From IOR16 sp034927775 (GTDB taxonomy: Bacteria; Bacillota; Clostridia; Peptostreptococcales; Anaerovoracaceae), in contig JAYFPL010000093.1 in assembly GCA_034927775.1 (NCBI GenBank), positions 1-44,564 on the forward strand: a stretch of 44,564 nt of DNA, read 5' to 3'. The notes under the pieces are model-generated. The model did no database searches, had not been told where the DNA came from, and worked only from the letters and a program-made list of their open reading frames with translations. The position numbers were made by a program, and so were the translations under genes. Below, piece by piece: positions 1 to 8,324 of the stretch; position 1 is the stretch's first letter, and the number at the start of each line of letters is the position of its first letter.

Positions 1-107
1 AAACTGTGGCAATACACTCCTTTAAATAGTCAAAGCTATAGAAAAAATAAAAAGTCCACAGTGTTACTATTGATTATATCAAAGTTGAAAAAGAAAGGAG
101 AGTATTG

Positions 108-1472
108 ATGTATTTGTTTGTAAATACATCATACAAGAAAACTATGAGCGAAGTAAGAAAAGTCATACAAGTTGAAGAGCGAGTGCCGTTAGCACAAGGT
201 ATTCCGCTTAGCATCCAGCATTTATTTGCAATGTTCAGTGCATCTGTATTAGTACCGGCAATCTTTCAAATTAATCCCGCTATTGTATTATTGATGAATG
301 GTATCGGTACTCTATTATTTATAACAATCACCCAAGGCAAAGCACCCGCCTATTTAGGTTCCAGCTTTGCTTTTATTTCGCCAACTTTATTAATTATGGC
401 AAACCCAGACCTCGGATATAGATACGCATTAGGCGGTTTTATCATCTCCGGAGGCCTTTTTTGTATCGCCGCAATTATTGTAAAATTTTTCGGAACAAAA
501 TGGATCAATGTACTTTTGCCGCCTGCTGCAATGGGTCCAGTCATTGCACTCATCGGCTTAGAACTGGCCGGTACTGCCGCAGGTATGGGCGGTTTGATAT
601 TAGATCCTGCAAATGGTTATACAGCGATTAACCCTAAGTATGTTGCTGTATTTATCATAACCTTAGGGACTGCGGTATTTGGTTCTGTCCTATTCCGTAA
701 ATTCTTTGCAGCCATTCCTGTTCTGATTGCCATTATAGTTGGTTACATCGCCTCCTTCTTCCTTGGCATCATCAATTTTGAACCAATTAAAACCGCTTCT
801 ATGTTTGCATTACCTAACTTTCAATCTCCGGCATTCAATTTAAGTGCGATTATGATCATTTTACCAGCGACCTTGGTTGTCGTTTCCGAACACATCGGTC
901 ACCAGCTTGTAACGGGTAAAATCGTAGGAAAAAACTTAATTAAAGAACCAGGTTTACACAGAACTTTACTGGGAGACGGACTCTCTACCATGTTATCCGG
1001 CTTCTGTGGTTCAGTTCCAACAACCACTTACGGTGAGAATATCGGCGTTATGGCAATGACAAAGGTTTACAGTGTTTATGTTATAGGCGGAGCAGGCATC
1101 TTCTCTATTTGCTTGGCCTTTATTGGTAAGGTTGCAGGCGCGATTCAAACGATACCAACTCCGGTTATGGGTGGAATCAGCTTCCTTCTTTACGGAATGA
1201 TTGCAGCTTCCGGTCTTCGTCTTTTGGTTGATGAAAGAGTTAACTATGATCGTTCCAGAAATCTCGCTCTATCCTCGGTTGTATTCGTTACCGGTCTTTC
1301 CGGTGCCTTCATTCAAATCGGAGAAGTACAGCTTAAGGGTATGGCATTGGCTACCATCGTTGGTATGGTACTCAGCTTAATCTTCTATGTCATTGATCGT
1401 TTACACCTTGCAAATGATATGGAAGTACCGGATGGACAACCTCAAACCTTTGGCCCTGAAAATTTAAAATAA
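108..1472 (+). CDS. uraA: Uracil permease, NCS2 family
   Basis: This is a 454-residue integral membrane protein that by family imports uracil (or a related nucleobase) with protons. The sequence shows many hydrophobic helices, the motif QHLFAMFSASVLVP near residue 40, which is typical of UraA/PyrP proteins, a conserved Glu-His pair in VSEHIGHQLV near residue 265 and the NCS2 signature GLSTMLSGFCGSVPTTTYGE near residue 300. The ATG at 108 has AAAGGAG at 94-100; a TTG just before it at 105 has no better support. An inner ATG at 144 lacks a ribosome site. Only 107 bases upstream are visible. They can form a stem of 3-9 with 56-62, but I could not match them to a PyrR attenuator or purine riboswitch. 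Family assignment is sure; uracil rather than another base as the substrate is inferred. Confidence 0.93.
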   Translation: MYLFVNTSYKKTMSEVRKVIQVEERVPLAQGIPLSIQHLFAMFSASVLVPAIFQINPAIVLLMNGIGTLLFITITQGKAPAYLGSSFAFISPTLLIMANPDLGYRYALGGFIISGGLFCIAAIIVKFFGTKWINVLLPPAAMGPVIALIGLELAGTAAGMGGLILDPANGYTAINPKYVAVFIITLGTAVFGSVLFRKFFAAIPVLIAIIVGYIASFFLGIINFEPIKTASMFALPNFQSPAFNLSAIMIILPATLVVVSEHIGHQLVTGKIVGKNLIKEPGLHRTLLGDGLSTMLSGFCGSVPTTTYGENIGVMAMTKVYSVYVIGGAGIFSICLAFIGKVAGAIQTIPTPVMGGISFLLYGMIAASGLRLLVDERVNYDRSRNLALSSVVFVTGLSGAFIQIGEVQLKGMALATIVGMVLSLIFYVIDRLHLANDMEVPDGQPQTFGPENLK

Positions 1473-1490
1473 ATTTTGTTTTATATAATG

Positions 1491-1520
1491 AGGTGACTCG
1501 TGCAGAGTCACCTTATTTTA
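1491..1520. terminator. Terminator between converging uraA and dapH
   Basis: A perfect 9-bp stem (AGGTGACTC at 1491-1499 and GAGTCACCT at 1505-1513) with a 5-base loop lies between two converging genes. The T-run on the plus side is short and interrupted (TTATTTTA), so the terminator may be weak. Confidence 0.7.
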
Positions 1521-1533
1521 CGCCCTTCCCTTA

Positions 1534-2241
1534 TTATAAATCTCTTAAAGCATGAACAATTTCTGTCTTTTTAATAGATCTTTCATCCTTACTTTTTAGT
1601 ATTTTACCAGGTACTCCTGCAATAATCATATTTTCTGGTACATCTTTAATGACTACTGCACCTGCAGCCACAACGGCCCCCCTACCAATATGAACTCCCT
1701 CCAGCACAACTGCATTAGCACCAATTACAACATTATCCTCAATCACAACCGGAATTGCACTTGGTGGTTCAATTACACCAGCAATGACTGCCCCCGCTCC
1801 AATATGACAATTTTTCCCGATAACAGCACGTCCACCAATCACGGCATTCATATCGACCATAGTACCTACGCCTACGACTGCTCCAATGTTTATAACTGCC
1901 CCCATCATAATAACAGCATTGTCCCCAATCTCTACCTGACCACGAATAATTGCACCCGGTTCAATACGTGCGTTTATATTTCTTTTATCCAATAAAGGAA
2001 TGGCTGAATTACGAGAATCATTTTCCACAATCATATCCTCAATCTGATCTTTGTTTTTTTCTATAATAGGGGAGATTTCTTCCCAGTCTCCAAAAATGAT
2101 GCGATCATCAAGTCCGAACACTTGACAACCAGGAAAAGTGATTGTTTGATAACCCTCTCGTTTTTTTTCTTTTAAAAACACCTTAACTGGCGTTTTCTTT
2201 TTCGATTCTTGGATAAATTTAATGATTTCACGTGCTTCCAT
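1534..2241 (-). CDS. dapH: 2,3,4,5-tetrahydropyridine-2,6-dicarboxylate N-acetyltransferase
   Basis: This 235-residue enzyme acetylates tetrahydrodipicolinate in the acetylase branch of the diaminopimelate/lysine pathway, using acetyl-CoA in the cytoplasm. The N-terminal 80 residues are a mixed alpha/beta domain. From about residue 88 the protein is a run of hexapeptide repeats (I-[GAV]-x-x-[AV]-V type) that form a left-handed beta helix, ending in IAGVPGKILK, which is typical of acyltransferases of this fold. Length matches the DapH (YkuQ) type and not the longer succinyl-transferring DapD. It is the last gene of the dapA-dapB-dapH operon, 3 bases after dapB, and its ribosome site lies in the 3' end of dapB. 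Confidence 0.93.
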   Translation of the reverse strand: MEAREIIKFIQESKKKTPVKVFLKEKKREGYQTITFPGCQVFGLDDRIIFGDWEEISPIIEKNKDQIEDMIVENDSRNSAIPLLDKRNINARIEPGAIIRGQVEIGDNAVIMMGAVINIGAVVGVGTMVDMNAVIGGRAVIGKNCHIGAGAVIAGVIEPPSAIPVVIEDNVVIGANAVVLEGVHIGRGAVVAAGAVVIKDVPENMIIAGVPGKILKSKDERSIKKTEIVHALRDL

Positions 2242-2244
2242 TTA

Positions 2245-3009
2245 TCATTCATTCCTTTCAAATAAAACATCATTCATATCGTACAACCCTGACTGTTTTG
2301 ATAAAATAAACCTTGCTGCTTTTAAAGCTCCTTTTGCAAAAATTGAATTAGAATGTGCCTGATGAGAAAATTCTAATATCTCATCCTCTCCTGCGTAAAT
2401 AATATTATGTTGTCCGGCAATCGCCCCGCCCCTTATCGAATGCACACCAATTTCATTACCCCGTCTTACGTTCCCACTTCTGCCATAAACTAATTTATAC
2501 GTCTGGCTTTCATTTAATGTTTCTAAAAGCATTTTAGCAGTTCCACTCGGAGAATCCAGCTTTGTATTGTGATGCATTTCTACCAGCTCCATATCAAACT
2601 CTTCCTTCAGAATCGGAGTAATCTGCTTTAGTACCCTCTGCAAAACAGTAATTCCTAAAGAAAAATTGGATGTATAGACAATTGGAAGCTTCTGTGCGCA
2701 TTTTATAATCTTTTCCTTTTGTTCTTCACGATAGCCTGTCGTTCCTAAAACCAATGGAATAAAACGAGCAGCTGCATACTCAATAATAGAATCGAGGCGA
2801 TCTGGATGGCTAAAGTCTATAATAACAGACGGTGTTTCTAAAATTTCATCAAACGAATCATAGCATTTTTCATTCTCTCTTTGTTTCGTTATAACTCCTA
2901 TCAGAGTCATATCCTCAGCCTCTTCAATTTTCATACTGACCATTTTTCCTGTTTTCCCTGCACCTACCAATACTACTTTAATACGACTTCCATTATTTTT
3001 GTTTTTCAT
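2245..3009 (-). CDS. dapB: 4-hydroxy-tetrahydrodipicolinate reductase
   Basis: This 254-residue enzyme reduces the DapA product with NAD(P)H to tetrahydrodipicolinate. The dinucleotide-binding loop VLVGAGKTGKM sits near residue 15, the substrate-binding and catalytic segment MHHNTKLDSPSGT near residue 145, and HSIRGG near 190, all as in the DapB family, and the length is normal. The start overlaps the dapA stop by four bases (ATGA), indicating translational coupling within a lysine-riboswitch controlled operon. No missing residues were noticed. Confidence 0.95.
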   Translation of the reverse strand: MKNKNNGSRIKVVLVGAGKTGKMVSMKIEEAEDMTLIGVITKQRENEKCYDSFDEILETPSVIIDFSHPDRLDSIIEYAAARFIPLVLGTTGYREEQKEKIIKCAQKLPIVYTSNFSLGITVLQRVLKQITPILKEEFDMELVEMHHNTKLDSPSGTAKMLLETLNESQTYKLVYGRSGNVRRGNEIGVHSIRGGAIAGQHNIIYAGEDEILEFSHQAHSNSIFAKGALKAARFILSKQSGLYDMNDVLFERNE

Positions 3010-3899
3010 GATGCCTCCTTATTGATATCTAATACCGACATTGTTTTTTGTAACTTTTCTCTTGATTGTTCTTCCATGCTGCAAAGTGGAAGACGATATC
3101 CCCCAACATTCATTCCAAAATAATTCATAGCTTCTTTAATCGGGATAGGATTTGTTTCAATAAATAGAGCATTAATAAAGTCAAGGTACTTCAATTGCAT
3201 CTGTCTGGCTAATTCAATATTACCCTTTAAGTATGCATCCACAATCTGATGTGTCTCTGTCGGCAGAATATTTGCCAGCACCGAAATTACACCTGACCCT
3301 CCAAGGGATAGAATCGGAACAATCATGTCATCATTTCCTGAGTATACCGTAAAATTAGAATTAATTAATTTTGAAATACAGCTTACAAATCCAATGTCGC
3401 CACTCGCTTCTTTAATTCCTACAATGTTTTTATGTCTGCTTAATAGCTCTACCGCTTCTACCGTTAAAGAGCATCCGGTTCTCCCAGGTACATTATAGAG
3501 AATCACCGGAATCGAAACTGCATCTGCAATCTCCGTAAAATGAGATATCATGCCGGCTTTATTGGTTTTATTGTAATATGGTGTAATTACAAGAAGTCCA
3601 TCTGCCCCCATCGCCTCATACTTGAGACTATCTTCTTTTGCTTGCAACGTATTATTTGATCCACTTCCTGCAATAACTGGTATGCGATGGTCTGCTACTT
3701 CAATCACAGTTTTTAGAATTTTATCTTTTTCCCTTATAGTCAACGACGGCGATTCTGCCGTTGTCCCTAATACGACGATGCCATCCGTTTTCTTCGTAAT
3801 ATGCCATTCTACCAATTCAATCAATTTTGCGTAATTTACGCTTCCATCCTCATAAAAAGGTGTAATTAAAGCAACCATTGATCCGCGAAACATTCTCAT
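3006..3899 (-). CDS. dapA: 4-hydroxy-tetrahydrodipicolinate synthase
   Basis: This 297-residue TIM-barrel enzyme condenses pyruvate with aspartate semialdehyde, the first committed step to lysine and diaminopimelate. The Schiff-base lysine is K163 in GIKEASG, the catalytic tyrosine is Y134 in YNVPGRTG, and the GTTAES motif (residues 45-50) is intact. I chose the ATG at 3899, which has AGGAG seven bases upstream; the in-frame ATG at 3923 has no ribosome site. It is the first gene of the operon, and its leader carries a lysine riboswitch and terminator, so transcription should fall when lysine is abundant. Confidence 0.95.
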   Translation of the reverse strand: MRMFRGSMVALITPFYEDGSVNYAKLIELVEWHITKKTDGIVVLGTTAESPSLTIREKDKILKTVIEVADHRIPVIAGSGSNNTLQAKEDSLKYEAMGADGLLVITPYYNKTNKAGMISHFTEIADAVSIPVILYNVPGRTGCSLTVEAVELLSRHKNIVGIKEASGDIGFVSCISKLINSNFTVYSGNDDMIVPILSLGGSGVISVLANILPTETHQIVDAYLKGNIELARQMQLKYLDFINALFIETNPIPIKEAMNYFGMNVGGYRLPLCSMEEQSREKLQKTMSVLDINKEAS

Positions 3900-3954
3900 A
3901 ATCTCACTCCTAATCTTTATCATTTCACCATTGTTATCCCCCTAAACCATAAAT

Positions 3955-3988
3955 GTAAAAAAAAAATCAACAAGGTATCCCTTGTTGA
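3955..3988 (-). terminator. Riboswitch-controlled intrinsic terminator before dapA
   Basis: On the minus strand a 9-bp stem (3980-3988 with 3967-3975, loop TATC) is followed by a run of about ten T (3966 down to 3957). It lies between the L-box and dapA, the expected place for the expression platform. Lysine binding should favour this terminator. Confidence 0.85.
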
Positions 3989-4045
3989 CGTAAAATTTTT
4001 TTGAATGAACCTTTAAAAATATAAAGTACATCAAAATTACGGTCA

Positions 4046-4206
4046 TTAAGGATAGCACAACTACTTTCGTAGACAGTCTTACAGCTATTGACTATAAGCC
4101 CACCATAGATTTACGCCTAAATCTACAGTTCGGCGAAGGATACCTCCAACATAAATCATTGCCCGCCGGCGATTTACATCTTCTTTTACTCCGCTCCTCT
4201 ATCAAC
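4046..4206 (-). promoter_or_regulatory. Lysine riboswitch (L-box)
   Basis: Read on the minus strand, the leader starts with GATAGAGGAGCGGAGTA, which matches the conserved 5' side of the L-box (AGAGGNGC...AGTA), continues with the conserved TTCGCCGAA loop, and ends with AAGACTGTC and GTGCTATC. The last element closes the P1 stem with GATAG at the 5' end (4199-4203 with 4051-4055). Hairpins such as GTAGATTT...AAATCTA are also visible. The aptamer is followed by an intrinsic terminator and then by dapA, so this should be a transcriptional OFF switch for dapA-dapB-dapH. Confidence 0.9.
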
Positions 4207-4218
4207 ATTAATGTTGCT

Positions 4219-4247
4219 AGTTTACTTGGTATCAAGAAAAAAATCAA
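4219..4247 (-). promoter_or_regulatory. Candidate promoter of the dap operon
   Basis: On the minus strand TTGATT (4242-4247) and TAAACT (4219-4224) are separated by 17 bases. Transcription would start a few bases before the L-box. The -10 matches only four of six positions. Confidence 0.5.
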
Positions 4248-4324
4248 GCCTTTTTTTAAGATTTTTTATTTTTCTTCTTTCTTCATAAAATGATTTGTTT
4301 TTTTATAATTTTATAAAAGAGTGA

Positions 4325-4353
4325 TTGACGAATCGTTTTATCTGTTTTATAGT
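4325..4353 (+). promoter_or_regulatory. Sigma-A type promoter of the argD-like gene
   Basis: TTGACG (4325-4330) and TATAGT (4348-4353) are separated by exactly 17 bases, 65 bases before the start codon. The region between the two divergent transcripts (4250-4320) is only T-rich sequence. Confidence 0.75.
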
Positions 4354-4418
4354 GTCTCTTAATATTTATCAATATAGAAATAATTGATTGAAAAAATTGA
4401 CAGAAATGGAGGACCTAC

Positions 4419-5585
4419 ATGAAAAATGACTATTTTATACCTTTTTATTCCAAATATGATTTGACCTTTAACAAAGGTCTAGGATCGTGGCTATATGACG
4501 ATGATGGTAATGCCTATCTGGATTTCATTTCCGGAATAGCTGTAAACACTCTTGGTCATTGCCATCCTGCTTTAGTGGAAACCATTCAAAAACAAAGTAA
4601 CACTTTAATGAATATTTCAAATTATTTTTGGAATGATACCGTTTCGAATTTAGCCAAACGCCTTAGTGAGCTTACCGGTCTCTCAAAGGTATTTTTCTGT
4701 AATAGCGGTACAGAAGCAAATGAAGCAGTAATTAAAATTGCCCGAAAATATGGAAGCAGCATTTCGCCAAGTAAAAAGAAAATAATCTACATGAAAAACT
4801 CTTTTCATGGCCGTACATTGGGTTCTCTTTCAATTACCGGTCAAGAAAAATATCAGAAAAAATTCCGTCCGCTCCTAGAAGACGTAGAAGAGGCTATTTT
4901 TAATGATTTAAAAAGTGTAGAGGCACTTATGAATGATTCTGTGTCTGCTGTCATATTAGAGCCAATCCAAGGAGAATGCGGTGTCATATCTGCAACCGAA
5001 GAATTTATAATCGGCATACGAAAGCTATGCGATCATTATAATGCACTGCTTATTTTTGATGAGGTGCAAAGCGGAATGGGAAGAAGCGGACACCTTTTTG
5101 CGTACCAATATTTTAATGCAAAACCAGATCTGATTTCCATTGCGAAAGGACTCGGTGGTGGTTTTCCTATCGGCGCTGTTGCTGCATCAGATAAAGCAGC
5201 AAATTGCATTGAACCGGGTGATCACGGAAGTACATTTGGAGGAAATCCATTAGCCTGTGCATGTGGACTTACCATCTTAGAACAATTAGTCGATAACCAC
5301 ATTCTTGCTGGAGTTAATAAAAAAAGCAATCAACTGGTTGCAAAATTAAAAGAATTGCAAAAATCATATCCCCTTATTCAAGAAATTCGTGGAAAAGGAT
5401 TGCTTCTTGGGGTGCACATGAAACATTCCTCGAAAGAAATCATCAAAAAATGTATGGATCAAAAACTTCTGCTTGCCGGAAGCAGCAATGAGACGATACG
5501 CATTCTTCCACCCCTAACCGTTTCCGAAGAGGAAATCAATTTATCCATGAATCGTTTTGAAACTGTACTGAAACAATTTAAATAA
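4419..5585 (+). CDS. argD: Class III aminotransferase, acetylornithine aminotransferase-like
   Basis: This is a 388-residue PLP enzyme of the acetylornithine/succinylornithine aminotransferase family. The PLP lysine is K243 in SIAKGLGGGFPIGAV, the pyridine-binding aspartate is in IFDEVQSGMGR near residue 213, and CNSGTEANEAVIKIAR (near 94-109) binds the cofactor phosphate. GGAGG lies at 4408-4412. No other arginine-synthesis gene is visible; the gene is divergent from the dap operon. ArgD proteins of other bacteria are known to act also on N-acyl-diaminopimelate, and the dapH branch needs such an enzyme, so this protein may serve lysine rather than arginine synthesis. The fold is certain; the substrate is not. 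Confidence 0.85.
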   Translation: MKNDYFIPFYSKYDLTFNKGLGSWLYDDDGNAYLDFISGIAVNTLGHCHPALVETIQKQSNTLMNISNYFWNDTVSNLAKRLSELTGLSKVFFCNSGTEANEAVIKIARKYGSSISPSKKKIIYMKNSFHGRTLGSLSITGQEKYQKKFRPLLEDVEEAIFNDLKSVEALMNDSVSAVILEPIQGECGVISATEEFIIGIRKLCDHYNALLIFDEVQSGMGRSGHLFAYQYFNAKPDLISIAKGLGGGFPIGAVAASDKAANCIEPGDHGSTFGGNPLACACGLTILEQLVDNHILAGVNKKSNQLVAKLKELQKSYPLIQEIRGKGLLLGVHMKHSSKEIIKKCMDQKLLLAGSSNETIRILPPLTVSEEEINLSMNRFETVLKQFK

Positions 5586-5595
5586 AATAATAAAT

Positions 5596-5646
5596 AAAAA
5601 AGGAGCAAATCAAACTGCAATACAACAATTTGTCTGCTCCTTTTTT
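5596..5646. terminator. Bidirectional terminator between argD-like gene and thrC
   Basis: A stem of AAAAAAGGAGCA with TGCTCCTTTTTT (ending about 5646) encloses a 27-base loop that can extend the pairing (CAAAT with ATTTG). T-runs occur on both strands, and the genes converge here. Confidence 0.8.
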
Positions 5647-5672
5647 CCATGTCGCTTTTGATAAAAAGGAAG

Positions 5673-7151
5673 TTACTTCAAAGATTCGCGCACAGCATCA
5701 GCAAGTGCATCCTTGTTTACAACGCCTGTATGGCGCACTTTCTTATTCTCTAATCCTGTGAGTCCCTTTGGTACCCGAACCCCTGTTTTTGCATTCAAAG
5801 CACTAATGTAAGCAAATCCATCTGCAAACTTTGGTAATCCAATGGCATCTGCTACGCTATCTGCAAATTTATATGCACTTGCCGTCGATGCAATGACCGT
5901 TGGAGTCGTATCTCCAGTTTCCTGACGATAATCTTCATACACTTTATATGCCACTGCAGTATGGGTATCCATTAAATAATTATCTTTTGCATATAAATCA
6001 CCAATGGCTTTTTTTGTTTCTTCTTCGGTAGCAAATCCCGCATAAAAATCAGCCAAGCCATCTTTTATAGTACTGCTTACTTCATATTTTTTATTCTTCT
6101 CTAAGTTTTCCATTAAATTTGCAATTTCTGCACCGTTTCCACCGGACAAATGATAAAGCAATCGTTCTAAATTACTGGAAATAAGAATATCCATCGAAGG
6201 TGAATTTGTAATATGAAACTCTCTATGAATATCATAAATACCTGTATTGATAAAATCAGCAAGAACCTTGTTTTCATTGGATGCACATAGGAATTTGTTA
6301 ATTGGAATTCCCATCTGCTTTGCATAGTAAGCAGCCAAAATGTTTCCGAAGTTTCCGGTCGGTACAACCACGTTCATCTTTTCGCCTGCTTGCAGCACCC
6401 CCTGCTTAATTAACTGTGCATATGACCAAACATAATAAGCCACCTGGGGTACTAATCTTCCAATATTTATAGAATTCGCAGAAGAGAATTTGCAACCCTT
6501 GTTGGCTAATTCTTCAGCAAATACTTTATCACTAAAAATTTTCTTTACACCTGTTTGTGCATCATCAAAATTACCATGGATAGCATATACATGAGTATTC
6601 TCTCCCTCTTGCGTCACCATCTGTCTTTCCTGCACCTGACTTACGCCTTCACTTGGATAGAAAACGATGATTTCCGTACCGTCAACGTCTGCAAATCCCT
6701 CTAAAGCAGCTTTTCCCGTATCACCTGAAGTTGCAGTCAAGATAACAATTTTATTGTCCTCTTTTTCTTTTTTCATTGCAGTGGTTAAAAGATAAGGAAG
6801 AATCGATAATGCCATATCCTTAAAGGCTGCGGTTTTTCCATGATAAAGCTCAAGGAAATATGCATTTCCGCCTTTCTTCAAAGGCACAACTTCTTCCGCT
6901 TCAAATTTATTGTCATAAGCAGAATTGATACAATGTCTCAATTCTTCTTCTGTATAATCATCTAAAAATTTAGATAGCACACGATAAGCGACTTCTCTAT
7001 AGTCTAAAGAAACTAAATCCTCCGGTCTTTCCATAAGCTTAGGAAGAGTTTCCGGAACAAACAATCCTTTATCTTCTGCAATGCCTTTTATGATTGCCTG
7101 TGCTGCTGTTTTCATTTCCGCACTGCCTCTTGTACTTTTATAATGATTCAT
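5673..7151 (-). CDS. thrC: Threonine synthase
   Basis: This 492-residue PLP enzyme converts O-phosphohomoserine to threonine. It has the N-terminal threonine synthase domain starting at YKSTRG, the PLP lysine K111 in TAAFKDMALS, the phosphate-binding TATSGDTGKAA near residue 147, and the FYPSEGVSQVQERQM segment typical of the family. Length is that of the long, fungal/E. coli-like group of threonine synthases. The ATG at 7151 has AAAGGAG nine bases upstream; a TTG at 7172 in the same frame overlaps the ribosome site and is not used. It appears to be a single-gene unit with no hom or thrB beside it. Between it and the tRNA (7152-7329) I see only an inverted TTTCCG/CGGAAA pair (7188-7193 and 7211-7216). 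Confidence 0.95.
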   Translation of the reverse strand: MNHYKSTRGSAEMKTAAQAIIKGIAEDKGLFVPETLPKLMERPEDLVSLDYREVAYRVLSKFLDDYTEEELRHCINSAYDNKFEAEEVVPLKKGGNAYFLELYHGKTAAFKDMALSILPYLLTTAMKKEKEDNKIVILTATSGDTGKAALEGFADVDGTEIIVFYPSEGVSQVQERQMVTQEGENTHVYAIHGNFDDAQTGVKKIFSDKVFAEELANKGCKFSSANSINIGRLVPQVAYYVWSYAQLIKQGVLQAGEKMNVVVPTGNFGNILAAYYAKQMGIPINKFLCASNENKVLADFINTGIYDIHREFHITNSPSMDILISSNLERLLYHLSGGNGAEIANLMENLEKNKKYEVSSTIKDGLADFYAGFATEEETKKAIGDLYAKDNYLMDTHTAVAYKVYEDYRQETGDTTPTVIASTASAYKFADSVADAIGLPKFADGFAYISALNAKTGVRVPKGLTGLENKKVRHTGVVNKDALADAVRESLK

Positions 7152-7329
7152 ATATTTTATCTCCTTTATCAAGTAATTCCCCTGTCATTTCCGCCCGAAA
7201 AAAGTAAGTACGGAAAGGATGTTACTACACATTTTATCAAAAAACTTATCAGAATACCATAGACAAATAAAAGAAAAACGATTATAATAATTAAAGTCTG
7301 ATAGAGCTATTAGATCTTAAAAAGAATAT

Positions 7330-7404
7330 GTCCTGTTGGTCAAGTGGTCAAGACGCCACCCTCTCACGGTGGAATCAGGGGTTCGACTCCCCTACGGGAT
7401 ACCA
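7330..7404 (+). tRNA. tRNA-Glu (anticodon CTC)
   Basis: The 75-base sequence folds as a cloverleaf. The acceptor stem GTCCTGT pairs with ACGGGAT through two G-U pairs, the anticodon stem CCACC/GGTGG holds the loop CTCTCAC with anticodon CTC (reads GAG), the T arm is AGGGGTTCGACTCCCCT, and the CCA end is encoded. An intrinsic terminator follows 7 bases later, so it is transcribed alone. Confidence 0.95.
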
Positions 7405-7410
7405 AGTAAA

Positions 7411-7448
7411 AATAACGGATTGCTTTATGTAATACGTTATTTTTTTTA
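7411..7448 (+). terminator. Terminator after tRNA-Glu (copy 1 of a duplicated element)
   Basis: AATAACG (7411-7417) pairs with CGTTATT (7435-7441), with an inner TTGC/GTAA pairing, followed by eight T. A near copy occurs at 8098-8136. Confidence 0.85.
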
Positions 7449-7489
7449 TAGATGTTTCTATGTTTATTTATTAATATAGGAGTATGAGA

Positions 7490-8086
7490 ATGAAAAAAAT
7501 AATTTATATCGTATGTATTGGAATTATTATAATAATAGGTTATATTGGGCTAGCAGATAAAACATCTTCTGATTTAGAAACACTGTTTTTAGATGGAAAG
7601 ACTGTAACTTTACAACTGGGTGACTCATACTATGCGAACGGATGGAACGAAGATCATTGGTCATATTTGAATGAAACAAAATATGAAGTAATCGCAGCTA
7701 CAGGTCGAAAAATTACAACTGGTTCTACACTTGAAAAAGTGATAAAAGCATATCAAATAAAGACAGGCTATGCAATATGGAATATTGAAATAGATCGAGA
7801 AAGAGATGGTAACACAGAAATTGAATATCGGGAATATATAGCAGATGAATTTGATGAGAGTGATGTTTTAAATGCTATTCTGACTGTTGCTTATTTTAGC
7901 GATGAAGGTCAGTGGTATCCGCTTAATTATGAAGAACTCATAGAATATGTTTCCTATATTAATGGCAAATCTGTTAAGAAACCATATGATAATGTGATTT
8001 TGTATGGATTTGAATTTCCATTTAATGATTATTCAGAACTAGTGCCAGATAAAACGCTTGCTGGTTATAAAGTGGATTACAAATAA
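7490..8086 (+). CDS. Membrane-anchored or secreted protein of unknown function
   Basis: I do not recognise this 198-residue protein. It starts with a short basic stretch (MKK) and one long hydrophobic helix (IIYIVCIGIIIIIGYIGLA), which is a signal anchor or signal peptide, followed by an acidic, Tyr/Glu/Asp-rich extracellular domain with no cysteine. I chose the ATG at 7490 because AGGAG (7478-7482) lies at a proper distance; the ATG at 7484 is too close. The gene is between two near-identical terminators and has no obvious strong promoter, so it may depend on read-through from the tRNA unit. Its low GC and position beside a tRNA suggest acquired DNA. Two more secreted proteins follow on the same strand. 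Confidence 0.75.
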   Translation: MKKIIYIVCIGIIIIIGYIGLADKTSSDLETLFLDGKTVTLQLGDSYYANGWNEDHWSYLNETKYEVIAATGRKITTGSTLEKVIKAYQIKTGYAIWNIEIDRERDGNTEIEYREYIADEFDESDVLNAILTVAYFSDEGQWYPLNYEELIEYVSYINGKSVKKPYDNVILYGFEFPFNDYSELVPDKTLAGYKVDYK

Positions 8087-8097
8087 TATTGATTGAA

Positions 8098-8136
8098 AAT
8101 AACGGATTGCCTTTATGCGATACGTTATTTTTTTAT
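8098..8136 (+). terminator. Terminator, copy 2 of the duplicated element
   Basis: AATAACG (8098-8104) pairs with CGTTATT (8123-8129), followed by a T-run. It differs from the copy at 7411-7448 by one inserted C and two substitutions; the inner pairing (TTGC with GCGA here, TTGC with GTAA there) is kept. Confidence 0.85.
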
Positions 8137-8206
8137 ACATATGGATTTTTATTATAATTTTTTGATATCGGAGTTGATTAAATAAATGATTAGCATAAAC
8201 GTTTTA

Positions 8207-8235
8207 TTGACATATGTATAATTTTGTCATAAAAT
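8207..8235 (+). promoter_or_regulatory. Sigma-A type promoter of the stalk-domain gene
   Basis: A perfect TTGACA (8207-8212) and TAAAAT (8230-8235) are 17 bases apart, 90 bases upstream of the start codon at 8325. Confidence 0.8.
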
Positions 8236-8324
8236 CTTATCGTACATATTATTTTGTAAAAATTTTTAATTTTTTAAATTTTCACAACCTATGTTAATTT
8301 TCAAAAGGGGATTAGGAGGAAAAA

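Noticed and set aside
1..107. PyrR attenuator or purine riboswitch before uraA
   Set aside because: Only part of the leader is visible and none of the conserved strings of either element are present; the 3-9/56-62 pairing alone is not enough.
1690..1995. A 101-residue plus-strand frame within dapH
   Set aside because: It is the antisense of hexapeptide-repeat coding sequence and is rich in Asn, His and Cys for that reason.
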